From assembly GCF_003569745.1 (NCBI RefSeq), contig NZ_AP018498.1:2455001-2519000 (forward strand): a DNA stretch of 64,000 nt, written 5' to 3'. A model generated the notes under the pieces. That model saw nothing but the letters and a program-made list of their open reading frames with translations, was not told the origin of the DNA and did no database searches. Within the stretch, counting starts at the first letter, position 1; each line of letters starts with the position of its first letter. This document shows positions 9,217 through 16,063 of this stretch, in pieces. The DNA is from Altererythrobacter sp. B11 (GTDB lineage Bacteria > Pseudomonadota > Alphaproteobacteria > Sphingomonadales > Sphingomonadaceae). A program made the position numbers and the translations under genes.

Positions 9217-9585
9217 CTATGATGATCCGAGGAGGATCACGGCAATCGACGGCTTCTCCTCAGACGGATGGTGCCGGCTGTCATAAGCATTGCGGCCCCC
9301 GCGACCGATGGTGAACAGGTCGAAGCTGGGCGATGTCCCACCATTCGCATTGGGGATGGTGGTCCCATTGTCGTGATACTGGATGTCGATGAAGCTCGGC
9401 GCAGCGCCGAGCTTATATTCGCCGAAGAAGAAGGTGATGCGGCGCCCATCGCTGGTGCGTGCGCTGATCGTGAAGTTCCCGTCGGGGATATCGATCGGCA
9501 AGGTCGGCACATCGTTGAAACGGGCGAAACCGATCGATTCGGCGTCGCGCGCGGTCATGATGGGGAGCTGAGTGATATCGGCCAT
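9217..9585 (-). CDS. Hypothetical protein, 122 aa
   Basis: Not recognised. Start chosen at ATG 9585 (MADITQLPIMTARDAES) rather than the frame limit at 9648, because the upstream codons look non-coding. The protein is rich in beta-prone stretches such as FTISARTSDGRRITFFFGEY and has no signal peptide. It lies between the ParB-like gene and the methylase-helicase gene on the same strand and probably belongs to their transcript. Confidence 0.6.
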   Translation of the reverse strand: MADITQLPIMTARDAESIGFARFNDVPTLPIDIPDGNFTISARTSDGRRITFFFGEYKLGAAPSFIDIQYHDNGTTIPNANGGTSPSFDLFTIGRGGRNAYDSRHHPSEEKPSIAVILLGSS

Positions 9586-9677
9586 GGTCGGGTTCCTCGG
9601 ACCTGGTTCGCCGCTTGAGGCGCAAGTGGACGAAAAAAGGGACCGCAACGCGAGGCTGCGGTCCCATGGGCGTTGGA

Positions 9678-11669
9678 TCAGGCGGCCTGCTGGAGTTCGT
9701 CATCCGAACCGGTGACGCTCTCGTCATTTGCGGGCACCGGCTCAGGCGCGATGGCGGGCACGCTGAAACGCATGACGTCAGGCACCCAGGCGAGAGCCGC
9801 TTCGCGCAGTTCAGCCTCGATGGGGACGGACCCGCCGAAGATCTTCTCGGCCGAGGTCGCGAGATCATGCTTCTTCGACGCCCCGTAGCGGCTCGACAAT
9901 TCCTTGCCCCCAATCTCTTCGAGATGGGTCAGGATCGCTGCCTTGCTGCTGAGGCGATCGAAATAGTTGTTCGCGGTCGGACGCCACCAGGCCGCTACAT
10001 CGATTTCGAGCTTGGTGCCGAGATGGTCGATCATGGCCTCGCCAGTCTTGCCCGCGACGACTGCGTGGAGCGTCCGGGCGATTGCCCAGGCAAGCCAGGC
10101 CGCACGAGCCTCATCGGGAAGCGCGCAGAAGGCGTCGTAGCGCTGACAGGCATCGCCAGCCTCGGTCCAGCTGCGATCGAGCGCCTCGTCGATCTTGCCC
10201 CATTCCTCGGCGGCAAGCGTGCCGCTCTGGTAGCCGGTGAGCCCGGAGAAGGGCTTGTCGGCCTTGAGTTCGGTCGCAAGATCGAAACCGCTCGAATGGC
10301 GGGTCGCCTTGTCGACCATCCAGAACGTTCCGAGATCGAGGGCGAAGCGCGGATCGCTGGCGATATGAACGCGCAGCAATTCGCTCTTCATCTCGGCCAG
10401 TTCCAGGCTGAGCCGCTGGCTGTACGCGGACCTTCCCGTGGCGGCGACGACATCGTCGTTGTCGACCTCGCCTTCAGCCTGCTCGTCCTGCTCCTCATCG
10501 TCAGGCTCGTCCACCGGAGCGACATAGAGTTGCTCGTGAAGGCGCGGCTGGCCGTCATGACCGATGACGACATAGGCGAGCGCCCCCGCCTTCTGCTCCT
10601 CGGAGATGATCGGTACGGGCTTCTCGATCGCGCGATATTCCGCTTCGAGCATTTCGACGCGGTTGGCTTGTTCGACCTGGCCGTCTTCATCAGCATCTTC
10701 CCAGGCTTCGTTGGCGGCCTCGATTTCAGCCTCGATCTCCTCGAGACGCGCCTGCTGCTCCGCCGTGAGTTCGGGCGTGTCGCCCTTGAGCGGGCGCAGG
10801 TCCCAGGTGTCGTTGTAACTGACATGGGTCGAGGGAATGATGCGGACTTCTGCCAGCCCCTCACGGGTACGCAGGTCTTCCGCGGCGGCCGCGAGCTTGT
10901 CCACCACGAGACGGTTAAGGAGATCGCCGTCGATCCAGCGCTCGGTCGTCGAGTCGGTGAACAGGTCGAGATCGACCCGGCCGCCTGCCTCGATATAGGC
11001 ATCGCGCCCGACCAAAAGCGCCTTGGGATCGCTGCCGACATAAGTGTCCTCAACGAGCTGACGTTTGATCTCGTTGACGTTGGCCCGGTAATAGCCGTCC
11101 TTGAGGAGTTCGAAAACCTCAGCCTGCTTGGTACGATCGCTGTTGCTGGCATAGGCAACGGCTACATTCAGCGTGATCTCGCCGTTGCGCAGAGCTTCGA
11201 AAATCGGATCGGCGAGATCGGCAAGGCGAAGCCGACTGCGCACGAACCGCTCGGTGAGGCCGAAGCGCTTGGCGACGTCTTCGGGGGTCTTCTTCTCGCT
11301 CTCGATGATGTCCTGGAAGGCCCGGCAGGTATCGGCCGGGTTCATCGTGAGGTTGAAGAAGTTCTCTTCGAGGCTGGTCTCGATCGCGTCCTTGGTATTG
11401 CCCAGAACGAGGACCGCCAGCTGATAGTCGGCAGCGAACACGCCCTTCTCGATCAGGCGATGGACCGCGTCGAGCCGTCGTCCGCCCGCGATGATGCGGT
11501 AATGTCCCTTCTTGCGCGACACAGGCACGCCGATCAGGTTCTGGCGGACGCCCTTGACGGCAATATTCGCCTCGAGCTGGGCATCGGCGACGGGATCGCC
11601 GACAGTTCGGACGTTGCTCGGCGACTTGGCAAGGTTCGCCGCGGCGACGAGGATGGGTAGTTGGGTCAT
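9678..11669 (-). CDS. ParB/Spo0J-like partition-family protein, 663 aa
   Basis: Start ATG 11669 follows AGGAGACTATCCAC. The N-terminal 110 residues form a ParB/Srx nuclease-like domain, with the box ending in RIIAGGRRLDAVHRL, followed by a KorB/ParB helix-turn-helix (TPEDVAKRFGLTERFVRSRLRLADL, about 130-155). The remainder is a long acidic region with Glu-rich coiled coil and an alpha-helical C-terminus. Chromosomal ParB has about 300 residues; 600-700-residue versions of this kind are typical of large alphaproteobacterial plasmids and elements. No parA is adjacent, so a role in partition is uncertain; a part in DNA binding at transfer or replication is equally possible. Confidence 0.8.
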   Translation of the reverse strand: MTQLPILVAAANLAKSPSNVRTVGDPVADAQLEANIAVKGVRQNLIGVPVSRKKGHYRIIAGGRRLDAVHRLIEKGVFAADYQLAVLVLGNTKDAIETSLEENFFNLTMNPADTCRAFQDIIESEKKTPEDVAKRFGLTERFVRSRLRLADLADPIFEALRNGEITLNVAVAYASNSDRTKQAEVFELLKDGYYRANVNEIKRQLVEDTYVGSDPKALLVGRDAYIEAGGRVDLDLFTDSTTERWIDGDLLNRLVVDKLAAAAEDLRTREGLAEVRIIPSTHVSYNDTWDLRPLKGDTPELTAEQQARLEEIEAEIEAANEAWEDADEDGQVEQANRVEMLEAEYRAIEKPVPIISEEQKAGALAYVVIGHDGQPRLHEQLYVAPVDEPDDEEQDEQAEGEVDNDDVVAATGRSAYSQRLSLELAEMKSELLRVHIASDPRFALDLGTFWMVDKATRHSSGFDLATELKADKPFSGLTGYQSGTLAAEEWGKIDEALDRSWTEAGDACQRYDAFCALPDEARAAWLAWAIARTLHAVVAGKTGEAMIDHLGTKLEIDVAAWWRPTANNYFDRLSSKAAILTHLEEIGGKELSSRYGASKKHDLATSAEKIFGGSVPIEAELREAALAWVPDVMRFSVPAIAPEPVPANDESVTGSDDELQQAA

Positions 11670-11702
11670 GTGGATAGTCTCCTGGCGGGGACAGCCTGAC
11701 CA

Positions 11703-12641
11703 TCAGGCCACTTTCCGCCACCACTCCCCCACTCCCTCCCCTCCCACCCGGAGCACGTCGTTCCAGTCCTTGAAGCCGGGCGGCGGGAACTCGGTGTCGA
11801 TATCGCGGCCCGGCATCGCGTAACTTTCGAACGCGTGGGCGACGCCGATTTCGCCGGCGATGTCATTGTCGGGGAAGAGAATCAGGCGCCTGACGCGGTC
11901 GGGGATCGCAATCTGATGGAGTCGTTCGCTGCCGAGCGTGGCCCAGACCGGAATCCCGAACAGGATCATTGCGGAGATTGCGGTTTCGACCCCTTCGGCG
12001 AGTCCAAGGATCGACGTCGCAGTGCTCAGCATGACTGCCGCGCGCTCGGGGCGGCCAAGCGTCATGCGTGGATCGGCAAGATCGCGGGCGCGCCGCGCAT
12101 CGTCCCGATCGAAGAAGGTGCGCTGGATGGCGATGAAGCGCCCCTCATCATGAAGGCCGCCGTCGTGAAGAGCCGCGATCATAGCGGGCCGGAACTCGAC
12201 GTCGTCCCCCTGTCCGAGAGGTGTCCGAGGATGGAAGCGCAAGGCACGGGGCAGCAGCGCTATTCGTCTGCGGCGGAGATAGATTTCGGCGGGTGTGCCG
12301 ATCAATAGCCTGGCTTCATCCCATATCCGCAATGCCTGCTGACGCCGCCACAGGTCCGTTGGCATTCCCGCCGAGGCCTGAGAGGCCTTGTCCACATGGT
12401 GCAGCGCCTTTTCTTCGAGGCGCAGGATCTCATTGATGACGTCGCGTGAATCGCAGCCGGCGAAGCATTTGAAGAGCAGTGCATGGTCCCCCACGCGGAC
12501 AGAGAGGCTGGGACTGCGGTCGGCATGGGCGGGACAACGGCACATCGCACCGCCCGGCTTCCAGACGCCTCCCAGACGCTTCACGATATCGGACCCGATA
12601 GCCTCGAGTTCCGGATTATATTTGCTTATGGTACGAGCCAT
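11703..12641 (-). CDS. CHC2 zinc-finger/TOPRIM primase-like protein
   Basis: 312 residues. The N-terminus has a CHC2-type zinc-binding site (CRCPAHADRSPSLSV near 34-48, with CFAGC near 60), as in DnaG and plasmid primases. The C-terminal half has a TOPRIM fold: AEGVETAISA supplies the first acidic residue and LILFPDND the DxD. Such short primases initiate synthesis on transferred single strands or at plasmid origins. It precedes the ParB-like gene by only 33 bases and is likely in one transcript with it. The start is ATG 12641 though its ribosome binding site is weak. Confidence 0.8.
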   Translation of the reverse strand: MARTISKYNPELEAIGSDIVKRLGGVWKPGGAMCRCPAHADRSPSLSVRVGDHALLFKCFAGCDSRDVINEILRLEEKALHHVDKASQASAGMPTDLWRRQQALRIWDEARLLIGTPAEIYLRRRRIALLPRALRFHPRTPLGQGDDVEFRPAMIAALHDGGLHDEGRFIAIQRTFFDRDDARRARDLADPRMTLGRPERAAVMLSTATSILGLAEGVETAISAMILFGIPVWATLGSERLHQIAIPDRVRRLILFPDNDIAGEIGVAHAFESYAMPGRDIDTEFPPPGFKDWNDVLRVGGEGVGEWWRKVA

Positions 12642-12836
12642 GGGCGTGTCCCGAAAATGGGCTGCCCGCCGGTGGCCTCATCGGACGTGAAGAACGGCAG
12701 ATGGGAAGAGACGGGCAAGCATTGGACGGGCGACCCGCAGATCGCCCAACCAATTTCCGCCCACTCCCCTCCATCGCCTTGGCCGGGATGGTGCGACTGG
12801 TCTAAGTTTATGGCGAGCGCCCATGCTCCCGGCCAC

Positions 12837-13079
12837 CTACCCCAATGGGCCGAGATCTCCGGCAAACAACACAGGCTGGGATTCCAGTCTCTCGCCGGTT
12901 TCGGGATAGGTGATATCGAAACAGCGCAGCCGCTCGGTAAGATGTCTGGCGACGTTGCCAATAGCGACTATTCGACGGACGCGGTCCGTCCCCACCAGTT
13001 CGCCCAACAAGCCTGGAGAGGCGCTCGCCAGGGCAACTTCCAGATGGAGGGATAGTGTGGATTCGTCGAGTCGGCTCAT
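12837..13079 (-). CDS. Small hypothetical protein, likely SOS-regulated
   Basis: 80 residues from ATG 13079 (MSRLDESTLSLHLEVALAS). The composition is that of a real soluble protein (amphipathic, balanced charge) but no family is recognised. A consensus alphaproteobacterial LexA box lies only 11 bases before the start, so it would be damage-induced and is the reason to trust the gene. AGAGG lies directly before the ATG, which is close for a ribosome binding site. The frame runs further upstream to 13190, but that would place the LexA box within the gene. The 195 bases between its stop and the primase-like gene hold no further gene. Confidence 0.5.
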   Translation of the reverse strand: MSRLDESTLSLHLEVALASASPGLLGELVGTDRVRRIVAIGNVARHLTERLRCFDITYPETGERLESQPVLFAGDLGPLG

Positions 13080-13089
13080 CCTCTGAATG

Positions 13090-13104
13090 GAACAAATTAA
13101 GAAC
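13090..13104 (-). promoter_or_regulatory. LexA (SOS) box
   Basis: GAACAAATTAAGAAC fits GAAC-N7-GAAC, the reverse complement of the GTTC-N7-GTTC operator bound by alphaproteobacterial LexA. It is positioned in the promoter region of the 80-residue minus-strand gene. It also lies about 50 bases before the LytTR fragment on the other strand. Confidence 0.7.
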
Positions 13105-13153
13105 ATTTTGTCAATGAGCGGCGGGCTACAGCCCTCCGATATCTTCGGCGAGC

Positions 13154-13327
13154 ATGGTGGGCACGCATCGTTCCGGGTTGGTGAACACACGCCGCGTTCG
13201 CAGCATCACGTCGGCCGGTTCGGGAGACTTCCGCCTTGACCTGGGCGAGAACATCATCGTGCCGCTCTCGCGATGTTACCCGGCTGTTCTCGCAATCCTG
13301 AAAGGTGGACCTGACGTGAGCCCGTAG
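13154..13327 (+). pseudogene. Remnant of a LytTR DNA-binding domain
   Basis: A 57-codon reading frame (ATG 13154, TAG 13325-13327) whose translation contains THRSGLVNTRRVRSI, SGDFRLDLGENIIVPLSR and CYPAVLAIL. These follow the last half of LytTR domains, where a His-Arg-Ser and an Asn are followed by the strand pair ending in PLSRRYR. The first half of the domain and any receiver or membrane part are missing, so it looks like a leftover. It could still be expressed as a small protein. Confidence 0.45.
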
Positions 13328-13585
13328 GAAACTCGGGAGGACAAGTCATCAGGCGTATGGCGATAGATCATTGTCGGCGGCGTTTGGGGAGTGAGCCCTT
13401 TCTTCAGTGCGTGCTGCTCAGTGATATCATCGAGGATACTCGAAATGATGCGATCGGCTTGGCGATGTGATTGCTCCCGTTCTCAGGTATTATTGATGAC
13501 CATATTACCATCCAAAATGGAGCAAAGGTCATTGTGCAGCATTTACACGCAAAAATTTACAATATGAGCGGCGCGACATGAGTTT

Positions 13586-13604
13586 CCTTCTCGCATGAGA
13601 AAGG
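13586..13604 (+). promoter_or_regulatory. Hairpin covering a Shine-Dalgarno sequence
   Basis: CCTTCTC-GCAT-GAGAAAGG can fold with one bulged A and takes up most of the AAGGAG that serves the small ORF starting at 13613. The arrangement could limit initiation. The stretch 13328-13585 before it is AT-richer than its surroundings and shows no gene; it presumably holds the promoter. Confidence 0.4.
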
Positions 13605-13612
13605 AGCTTCCC

Positions 13613-13687
13613 ATGCCCACTCGCATCAGATTGAAGATCTATCGGCTGCGGTCCGCGTGGCTCTCGGGACTGGAGAGCGCACAATGA
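13613..13687 (+). CDS. 24-residue small ORF coupled to MarR-like gene
   Basis: ATG 13613 lies six bases after a perfect AAGGAG. The product is 24 residues (MPTRIRLKIYRLRSAW then LSGLESAQ), strongly basic in its first half. The stop overlaps the ATG of the next gene (ATGA at 13684-13687), a standard coupling arrangement. It may be a leader peptide that sets translation of the regulator. No family known. Confidence 0.5.
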   Translation: MPTRIRLKIYRLRSAWLSGLESAQ

Positions 13688-14079
13688 TCGAGGGGCGACG
13701 GATAACGACGACGGTCAGCCGATGCAGCATGATTGGATTGGCCGAACAGGTACAACGACTGCGCGCCGACGAGTTCGGCAAGGAGCTTTTCACGATCCCT
13801 GCATTCGAGATGTTACTCGATCTCTACACCCGCAGGAGCGTCCAGCCGCGATCGCTGACATCGCTCACAGGCGCATCAAGCGCGTCGGAGCGAAACTCCC
13901 AACGGATCGTCCACCGCCTGGCAGAACGCGGTTTTGTGGACCTTCATCGCGATCCGTGCGACGGGCGCAGGATCATCGTCGAACTGAGAGAGGAAACGAG
14001 CGAGATGCTCGATCGCTTCTTCGATCGACTGGTCGAGATGGCCGCCGACATGCCCATGCATCGCGGCCATCAGAAATGA
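13684..14079 (+). CDS. MarR-like winged-helix regulator
   Basis: 131 residues from ATG 13684; the alternative GTG at 13657 would overlap the small ORF more. GGAG lies nine bases upstream. The central part (LTSLTGASSASERNSQRIVHRLAERGFVDLHRDPCDGRRIIVEL) has the recognition helix and the beta wing with the DGR turn of MarR proteins, followed by a C-terminal dimer helix. It lies before the lasso-uptake sigma gene but is separated from it by 277 bases and is probably a separate unit. Ligand and targets unknown. Confidence 0.7.
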   Translation: MIEGRRITTTVSRCSMIGLAEQVQRLRADEFGKELFTIPAFEMLLDLYTRRSVQPRSLTSLTGASSASERNSQRIVHRLAERGFVDLHRDPCDGRRIIVELREETSEMLDRFFDRLVEMAADMPMHRGHQK

Positions 14080-14265
14080 AGATTGGCCTGCTGCATTGCA
14101 GCATGGCGGCAACTGATTTTCGCGCCTTGCCAGATGTGAAAATCCAATGCACAGTTCTGGTGCGGTGCGGGAAATGGCTGGGACCCGGCTGCAGGATAAT
14201 CCTTCCAGGCATGATGATGGGCTCATCCAAGGCGGTTGAGCGCAATTGTTGGACAATGTTGCCCG

Positions 14266-14283
14266 CCACCTTTGGGTGGTTTT
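14266..14283 (+). terminator. Possible weak intrinsic terminator
   Basis: CCACC-TTTG-GGTGG followed by TTTTG lies 186 bases after the MarR-like stop. The stem has only five pairs, so the call is weak. The remaining part of 14080-14356 has no gene and must hold the promoter of the sigma gene. Confidence 0.3.
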
Positions 14284-14356
14284 GTCATGCTGTCTTCCGT
14301 TCAAAGAGGCGGCCGCACGTCGGTGCCCTTCGATCTCGTCCGGTGCGCCTGAGCTT

Positions 14357-14905
14357 ATGTACGGCGTACAAGAAAGCGAAGGCGCGTGCGCGCCTGCGGC
14401 CGCCGTATACGAGGAACGCCAGTTCGTGGCCGTATATCGGGAGGAAGCACCGAAGCTGCGTTCCTTTCTTCGGCGACGGATATGGCTCGAGGACGACCGC
14501 GACGACATGGTGCAGGAGGCTTTCACCAGGCTGGCAGCATCACGATCGGCCAACGCCTGGAGCAATCCCGGTGCCTATCTGCACGGGATCGTGCGGCATC
14601 TCCTCGCTGATCGCGTGCGGGCCTGGGCCAGAAGCCGGTCCTTGGATCCCGTTGTCTGCGCAGCCGACCAGGAAGCGGCCGGGCCAGATGCAACGGCGGA
14701 GTTGAACCAAATGCGGGAGCGTTATCGTCTGGCTGTCGACGGCCTTCCGCCCAGGACGAAAGAGGTATATTTGTTACATCGTGTTGAAGAACTCGGATAC
14801 AGGCAGATTGCGGAGCAGCTGAGCATCAGTATCCGAACTGTGGAGTGGCATGTGGCGGAGGCCATTGCGCGCATCGGCAAGAGCATTGGCAATTCCAATG
14901 GCTGA
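14357..14905 (+). CDS. ECF sigma factor, FecI type
   Basis: 182 residues from ATG 14357; the frame could extend upstream to 14246 but those codons look non-coding. Region 2 is visible as LRSFLRRRIWLEDDRDDMVQEAFTRL and region 4 as DGLPPRTKEVYLLHRVEELGYRQIAEQLSISIRTVEWHV with its helix-turn-helix. The last codons overlap the FecR gene. FecI-type factors are held by FecR and released when an outer-membrane receptor binds its ligand; here the receptor and a lasso isopeptidase follow, so the signal is likely the lasso peptide. Confidence 0.85.
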   Translation: MYGVQESEGACAPAAAVYEERQFVAVYREEAPKLRSFLRRRIWLEDDRDDMVQEAFTRLAASRSANAWSNPGAYLHGIVRHLLADRVRAWARSRSLDPVVCAADQEAAGPDATAELNQMRERYRLAVDGLPPRTKEVYLLHRVEELGYRQIAEQLSISIRTVEWHVAEAIARIGKSIGNSNG

Positions 14906-15965
14906 GAACGAACAGCCGGAGGGTCTGCCTCGTATGGATCAGTTGACGCGCGAAGGATCGCTATGGTTTGCGCGCATGCGTGGCCCCGATGCCCAGAGCT
15001 ATCGCCCCCAGTTTGAACACTGGCTCTCATTGGGTGCATCGCACCGCGATGCCTATGACCGCGCGGGCGAAATCTTCGCATTGGGGCGGTTCCTCGCCAG
15101 CCAGAGGGAAGAAATCGAAGCCGAAGCCAACGACAATGGGCCGGTGGGCCATAATTGGAAATGGGCGGCCATCGCAGCCAGCCTTCTACTTGCGCTCGGC
15201 GCCGGCGGTTGGTTTGCGAACAGCGAGTTGCGCGGCTCGGCAGGTGGGACTCCCCAGCTGGCACAGTTGGATGCCCACACCGGAATCGAACGGGGTGTCT
15301 ACGATACGGTGGTTGGTGGACGACGGAACATTCGCCTCGCTGATGGATCTCTCGTCGAGCTCGACGAGGGCAGCGAATTGTCGACGGAGTTCAGCGAGGT
15401 TAGGCGCGAGCTGAGGCTTAAGCGCGGCCGCGCGCGTTTCGAGGTTGCACATGAAGGCCGTCCATTCGTTGTATTGGTCGGCGGCGGCAGCGTGACGGCC
15501 CGTGGCACGGTGTTCGATGTCATTCTTGGCAGGGACAAGCGCGTCACGGTACGTTTGTTGCGAGGCGCGGTTGACGTCGAGCGCCCGCAGGGCGCGAAAG
15601 GCGGTCGGGGTGCCGCCCCCGCGGTGGCGAGACTGGAGGCCGGCGAGGTGTTGAGTTTCGCAGCGATAACACCGGTGGCGCTCGCGAGCGTCTCGGACAA
15701 GGCCGCGATCGAGCCCGTCATGCTTAAACCGGATGAGCCGCTGATCCGGGAATATGAGCGCACGCCGTTGTCCGCCGTCGTTGCCGAGGCGAACAGGGAC
15801 TCGGCGACCTCGATCAGATTGGCAGACCCCGGCATCGGGGCTCTCAGGGTCAGCGGGCGCTTCCGCGTGGACAATGCCGATCAGGTTGCGGACCGCCTCG
15901 CGATATTGTTCGATCTCGACGTCGAACGAACCAAATCGGACGAAATCACGCTTCGCAAAAGATAG
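14898..15965 (+). CDS. FecR-like anti-sigma factor / sigma regulator
   Basis: 355 residues from ATG 14898, overlapping the sigma stop by 8 bases. The N-terminal part (LTREGSLWFARMRGPD ... FEHWLSLGASHRDAYDR) is the cytoplasmic DUF4880 sigma-binding region; one membrane helix (WAAIAASLLLALGAGGWF, near 95) follows; the periplasmic part has the FecR box (GRRNIRLADGSLVELDEGSEL) and ends in a short STN-like region (LSAVVAEANRDSATSIRLADPGIGALRVSGRF). It would pass the receptor signal to the sigma factor. Confidence 0.85.
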   Translation: MAENEQPEGLPRMDQLTREGSLWFARMRGPDAQSYRPQFEHWLSLGASHRDAYDRAGEIFALGRFLASQREEIEAEANDNGPVGHNWKWAAIAASLLLALGAGGWFANSELRGSAGGTPQLAQLDAHTGIERGVYDTVVGGRRNIRLADGSLVELDEGSELSTEFSEVRRELRLKRGRARFEVAHEGRPFVVLVGGGSVTARGTVFDVILGRDKRVTVRLLRGAVDVERPQGAKGGRGAAPAVARLEAGEVLSFAAITPVALASVSDKAAIEPVMLKPDEPLIREYERTPLSAVVAEANRDSATSIRLADPGIGALRVSGRFRVDNADQVADRLAILFDLDVERTKSDEITLRKR

Positions 15966-16025
15966 TCCGAGATTTTTAAACCCCCTACCCCGTAGATTGC
16001 AGTTTTGTTGCGATGCTCCCTGAAA

Positions 16026-16048
16026 CTCCCGCCAGATTGTCGGGAATT
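16026..16048. promoter_or_regulatory. Inverted repeat before the receptor gene
   Basis: TCCCG-N9-CGGGA lies within the 98-base gap between fecR and the receptor gene, just before its AGGGGG ribosome binding site. This gap should hold the sigma-dependent promoter, with a TGAAAC word nearby, but no consensus can be assigned by eye. Confidence 0.3.
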
Positions 16049-16063
16049 TCATAGGGGGCAAGA

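Noticed and set aside
9615-11660. Plus-strand frame of 681 codons
   Set aside because: Complement of the ParB-like gene, which has clear motifs on the other strand.
12626-12961. Minus-strand 111-codon frame
   Set aside because: Overlaps the SOS-associated gene and the primase start; Trp/Pro-rich with no family pattern.
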